Positions 6,238-8,008 of a stretch of DNA of 8,008 nucleotides are shown piece after piece (the stretch's first letter is position 1; every line of letters begins with the position of its first letter). Under the pieces are notes generated by a model that saw only the letters and a program-made list of their open reading frames with translations, had not been told where the DNA came from and ran no database searches. Origin of the DNA: Roseovarius sp. (GTDB taxonomy: Bacteria; Pseudomonadota; Alphaproteobacteria; Rhodobacterales; Rhodobacteraceae); assembly GCA_023260815.1 (NCBI GenBank), contig JALQUE010000171.1, positions 1 through 8,008 of the forward strand. The letters are read 5' to 3'. The position numbers and the translations under genes were made by a program.

Positions 6238-6465
6238 TTATTCTTCCTCGGCCGCACCCGAGCTCTGGCCCAGAGTGCCGAGGCTCACGACGGATGCGTT
6301 GGTTCCAAGTTCGGTTTCAACCTTGCCGGCCAGACCGGTGATACCGCCCTGCACAGTCGCCACACCGGCCACGCCAAGGCCCACGACGGCTGCGGTCAGA
6401 ACGACCCAGTCAACTGTCACGGCGCCGTCTTCTTCTTTCACAAAGTTTTTCATAAAGTTGATCAT
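6238..6465 (-). CDS. flp: Flp/Fap-type prepilin, first copy (pilin A), probable major pilin
   Basis: This is a Tad-pathway prepilin of 75 residues. The ATG at 6465 is chosen because a strong GGAGGG ribosome site ends 7 nt before it. A TTG at 6480 would translate that site and is rejected. The leader MINFMKNFVKEEDG ends in G14 (peptidase cut expected after it). AVTVDW follows with D19 at +5 and W20 at +6, then a Gly/Ala/Val-rich hydrophobic helix (15-40). The mature C-terminal part is Gly/Ser/Thr-rich and ends in three Glu. The strong ribosome site, the position first in the locus, and a dedicated palindrome and terminator point to a heavily expressed major pilin; this is inference. The neighbouring pilin B shares the N-terminal third. 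The gene diverges from the transglycosylase gene across a 356-nt spacer. Confidence 0.95.
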   Translation of the reverse strand: MINFMKNFVKEEDGAVTVDWVVLTAAVVGLGVAGVATVQGGITGLAGKVETELGTNASVVSLGTLGQSSGAAEEE

Positions 6466-6472
6466 TTTTGGT

Positions 6473-6478
6473 CCCTCC
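6473..6478 (-). promoter_or_regulatory. Strong ribosome binding site of pilin A
   Basis: GGAGGG on the minus strand, 7 nt before the ATG at 6465, is the best Shine-Dalgarno match in the window. It fixes the pilin start at 6465 rather than at the in-frame TTG at 6480. Confidence 0.85.
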
Positions 6479-6495
6479 AAAGGATCACTGTCTCA

Positions 6496-6541
6496 GGTTG
6501 TAACCGCTCGAACATGTTGCAGGCGGCCTCTCGCTTGGCAC
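6496..6541 (-). promoter_or_regulatory. Leader element upstream of pilin A, shared with pilin B
   Basis: On the minus strand it holds GTGCCAAGCG (from 6541) and CGAGCGGTTACAACC (6510-6496), with the palindrome GGTT-AC-AACC ending 30 nt before the start codon. The matching blocks before pilin B are at similar distances (GTGCCA begins about 70 nt from each ATG). The intervening sequence is poorly conserved, which suggests that the blocks themselves are kept. Confidence 0.4.
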
Positions 6542-6720
6542 TGCGTTCTTGCGGTATGGCCCTATAAAGCCCAGCAATTCAGGCAGGAATTTGGCGGGAT
6601 TAGAACGTTTTTCGCGATGACCGTTTTTTATTGAGTGCCCATGAATAACGCACTGTTTTAAAATGGTAAATTAGTTCAGCCCATGTAAGCGCAGCGCGTT
6701 TTTTCGCCAATATCCGCACA

Positions 6721-6750
6721 TGGTTTCCGCCCTGCCGTTTCCGGAAACCA
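6721..6750. repeat. Nested inverted repeats upstream of the transglycosylase gene
   Basis: TGGTTTCC (6721-6728) and GGAAACCA (6743-6750) are perfect 8-bp inverted arms around 14 nt. The right arm also lies in a 12-bp perfect palindrome, GTTTCCGGAAAC (6737-6748). So three half-sites of the type GTTTCC are present. This is 72-101 nt before the ATG at 6822, a usual place for an operator. The binding factor is unknown. Confidence 0.45.
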
Positions 6751-6821
6751 GACAATTGTGGAAAATCACGCGTTCTTTTGCGATACTTCTGAAAACACAG
6801 CAGGCAGAGCAGATCATAGTC

Positions 6822-7631
6822 ATGAAGTCTTTAGGAATCATCGCCCTCGGCGTTGCCCTGTGCCTGCCGGGTCCATCCCACGCCGGAGACCCACCGCCGT
6901 TTCCAGACTTCACCTTCAAGATGGGCAAACCACCCTCGGCGGGTACATCCAAGCGCATCACGGTCCAGATCGACCCTCAACCCAAAACGGCCCCGGTCCT
7001 CCCCGATCCCCCTGACGGTCGCGCTGCGCCGGTCGTTTCAAGATATGGCTGGTTCTGGGAAAGGGTGTCGCCCGAGATCGGCGTGGATGGAGTGGCCCGC
7101 CTGCGCGATGCGTTTGTCACGCTATCGGATGGGCCGGGGGGCGCTACGGTCTCTGGGCCGCGCCTGCAGACTGTGCAGGACATCGCGGCGGCGCAGGGGC
7201 AGCATGTTCTGCGCGCAACGATCGGCACGCAAGTGTCCCCGGCGCTTGTGCTTGCGGTCATCGCCGTGGAATCCGGCGGCAAGCCCACCGCCGAAAGCCC
7301 GAAAGGCGCGCAGGGTCTCATGCAGTTGATGCCCGACACAGCACGGCGCTTCGGCGTGACCGATAGCCTGTCACAGGCCGAGAACATCCGCGGGGGCGTT
7401 GCCTATCTTGACTGGCTTTTGTCGGAATTTCAGGGCGATGCCGTGCTGGCGCTTGCCGGTTACAACGCGGGCGAGAACGCCGTGAAGAAACACAATGGTG
7501 TTCCCCCGTTCGCCGAAACCCGCGATTATGTGCCCAAGGTGCTTGCCGCTTTCGAGGTGGCCCGTGGCCTGTGCAAGACAAGCCCCGAGTTGATCAGCGA
7601 CGGTTGCGCGCTGAACCTTGCGCTGAACTAA
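6822..7631 (+). CDS. Secreted lytic transglycosylase (SLT/goose-lysozyme-like fold)
   Basis: This enzyme is predicted to cleave peptidoglycan in the periplasm by transglycosylation. The start at 6822 gives a 269-residue protein with a Sec signal peptide (MKSLGIIALGVALCLPGPSHA, cleavage near residue 21). An in-frame start at 6720 would add 34 residues before the signal and is unlikely. The ribosome site is weak. A Pro-rich linker (about 22-68) leads to a middle region without a recognised domain. The SLT domain covers about 128-255: catalytic E150 in AVESGG, the QGLMQLMP motif at 164-171, and AGYNAGENAV around Y214-N215. All three family signatures are intact. It is transcribed divergently from the pilins. 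Dedicated transglycosylases accompany many wall-spanning secretion systems, so a role in passing the Tad apparatus through the wall is possible, but general wall turnover is equally open. Confidence 0.93.
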   Translation: MKSLGIIALGVALCLPGPSHAGDPPPFPDFTFKMGKPPSAGTSKRITVQIDPQPKTAPVLPDPPDGRAAPVVSRYGWFWERVSPEIGVDGVARLRDAFVTLSDGPGGATVSGPRLQTVQDIAAAQGQHVLRATIGTQVSPALVLAVIAVESGGKPTAESPKGAQGLMQLMPDTARRFGVTDSLSQAENIRGGVAYLDWLLSEFQGDAVLALAGYNAGENAVKKHNGVPPFAETRDYVPKVLAAFEVARGLCKTSPELISDGCALNLALN

Positions 7632-7670
7632 GCGCGCAAGGCCAGCGGTGCATGACGGCCAGACCGGCGA

Positions 7671-8008
7671 TCAGACGATGGTCGCGTCGGTGGCGGCGCG
7701 CAGCTCGTCTTCGGTCACGCCCGGTGCGCATTCGACGATCTTCAGGCCGCCTTCGACCACATCCAGCACGCCAAGATTCGTGATGATCCGGTTGACCACG
7801 CCTGTCCCGGTCAGCGGCAGGGTGCATGCCTTCAACACCTTGCTTTCGCCGTGCTTGTTGGTGTGATCCATGACAACCACCACGCGCCCGACGCCCGCGA
7901 CCAGATCCATCGCGCCGCCCATGCCCTTGACCAGCTTGCCGGGGATCATCCAGTTTGCCAGGTCGCCGTTCTCGGCCACCTCCATCGCGCCCAGGATGGC
8001 GGCGGCGA
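7671..8008 (-). CDS. 3-oxoacid CoA-transferase family, subunit B, C-terminal 111 codons (5' end beyond window)
   Basis: This is the C-terminal part of a class I CoA-transferase beta subunit (ScoB/AtoA/PcaJ family), which moves CoA between succinyl- or acetyl-CoA and a 3-oxoacid. The frame is open from the window edge to the TGA at 7673-7671. Family stretches visible are NGDLANWMIPGK, VKGMGGAMDLV, VVVMDHTNK, LPLTGTGVVNRIIT and the terminal CAPGVTEDEL. The catalytic glutamate of this family lies in the N-terminal part, which is not in the window. Subunit A would normally be the preceding gene, also outside. The gene is convergent with the transglycosylase, with 39 nt between the stops and no clear terminator hairpin there. 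Its presence marks the edge of the pilus locus. Which of the three substrates it serves cannot be told from this part. Confidence 0.93.
   Translation of the reverse strand, partial: AAAILGAMEVAENGDLANWMIPGKLVKGMGGAMDLVAGVGRVVVVMDHTNKHGESKVLKACTLPLTGTGVVNRIITNLGVLDVVEGGLKIVECAPGVTEDELRAATDATIV

Larger units (their letters stand above)
6466..6821. other. Divergent intergenic region between pilin A and the transglycosylase gene
   Basis: No gene is supported in these 356 bases. The region must carry the pilin A promoter (minus) and the transglycosylase promoter (plus). It contains the pilin ribosome site, the leader element at 6496-6541, an AT-rich stretch at about 6600-6673 and the nested inverted repeats at 6721-6750. 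One weak minus-strand sigma-70 candidate is TTCCTG, 17 nt, TATAGG, with the -10 at 6566-6561. For the plus strand, TTGTGG at 6756-6761 has no good -10 partner. No CtrA-type TTAA-N7-TTAA site and no sigma-54 -24/-12 pair with correct spacing was found. Confidence 0.6.

Noticed and set aside
6535..6560. Possible sigma-54 site TGGCAC...TTGC on the plus strand.
   Set aside because: The distance between the GG and GC elements is 12 instead of 10 bases, and it points away from the pilins.
5789..6634. Long plus-strand open frame antisense to both pilins, with an internal repeat.
   Set aside because: It is the reverse frame of the duplicated pilin genes. Its apparent repeat is the pilin duplication read backwards, and its amino-acid make-up is not protein-like.
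6656..6673. Possible CtrA box near TTAA at 6658.
   Set aside because: The second half-site at seven-base spacing reads AATT, not TTAA.
7632..7670. Possible bidirectional terminator between the transglycosylase and CoA-transferase genes.
   Set aside because: Only a 4-bp GGCC pairing was seen and there is no T-tract in either direction.
1..8008. CRISPR arrays, tRNA/rRNA genes, insertion sequences, toxin-antitoxin pairs or phage genes.
   Set aside because: None seen. The window is accounted for by the pilus genes, a transglycosylase, a CoA-transferase fragment and short regulatory spacers.

Overview
The window carries most of a tad (Flp/type IVc pilus) locus on the minus strand. The best guess for the host is an alphaproteobacterium of the Rhodobacterales/Roseobacter group. 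The reasons are the moderately high GC content, the Flp pilins with the DGAVTVDWV motif, an OmpA-domain lipoprotein between cpaC and cpaE, and the cpa-type gene order. This taxonomic call rests on family knowledge and was not searched.

Layout in transcription order on the minus strand (right to left): Flp pilin A (6465-6238), a palindrome and a strong intrinsic terminator, Flp pilin B (6075-5884), cpaB (5651-4779), a terminator, cpaC secretin (4577-3174), an OmpA-like lipoprotein (3156-2500), a terminator, cpaE (2239-998), and cpaF (from 979, running off the left edge after 326 codons). On the plus strand, divergent from the pilins, is a secreted lytic transglycosylase (6822-7631). At the right edge, convergent to it, is the C-terminal third to half of a CoA-transferase subunit B (ends 7671), a metabolic gene that marks the end of the pilus locus.

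How the parts fit together: the pilins are the prepilin substrates. CpaF is the ATPase motor and CpaE the MinD/TadZ-like localisation factor. CpaC forms the outer-membrane channel, CpaB is the periplasmic partner of the secretin, and the OmpA-like lipoprotein probably anchors the complex to peptidoglycan. The transglycosylase could open the wall for the pilus, but that is inferred only from its position.

No wholly new system is apparent. The points most worth a second look are: three intrinsic terminators that divide the locus into several transcription units; an inverted repeat enclosing a possible -10 box before cpaE; a related palindromic element in the leaders of both pilin genes; a CpaE P-loop without lysines; an OmpA-domain lipoprotein in the place of CpaD; and no prepilin peptidase gene between the pilins and cpaB.
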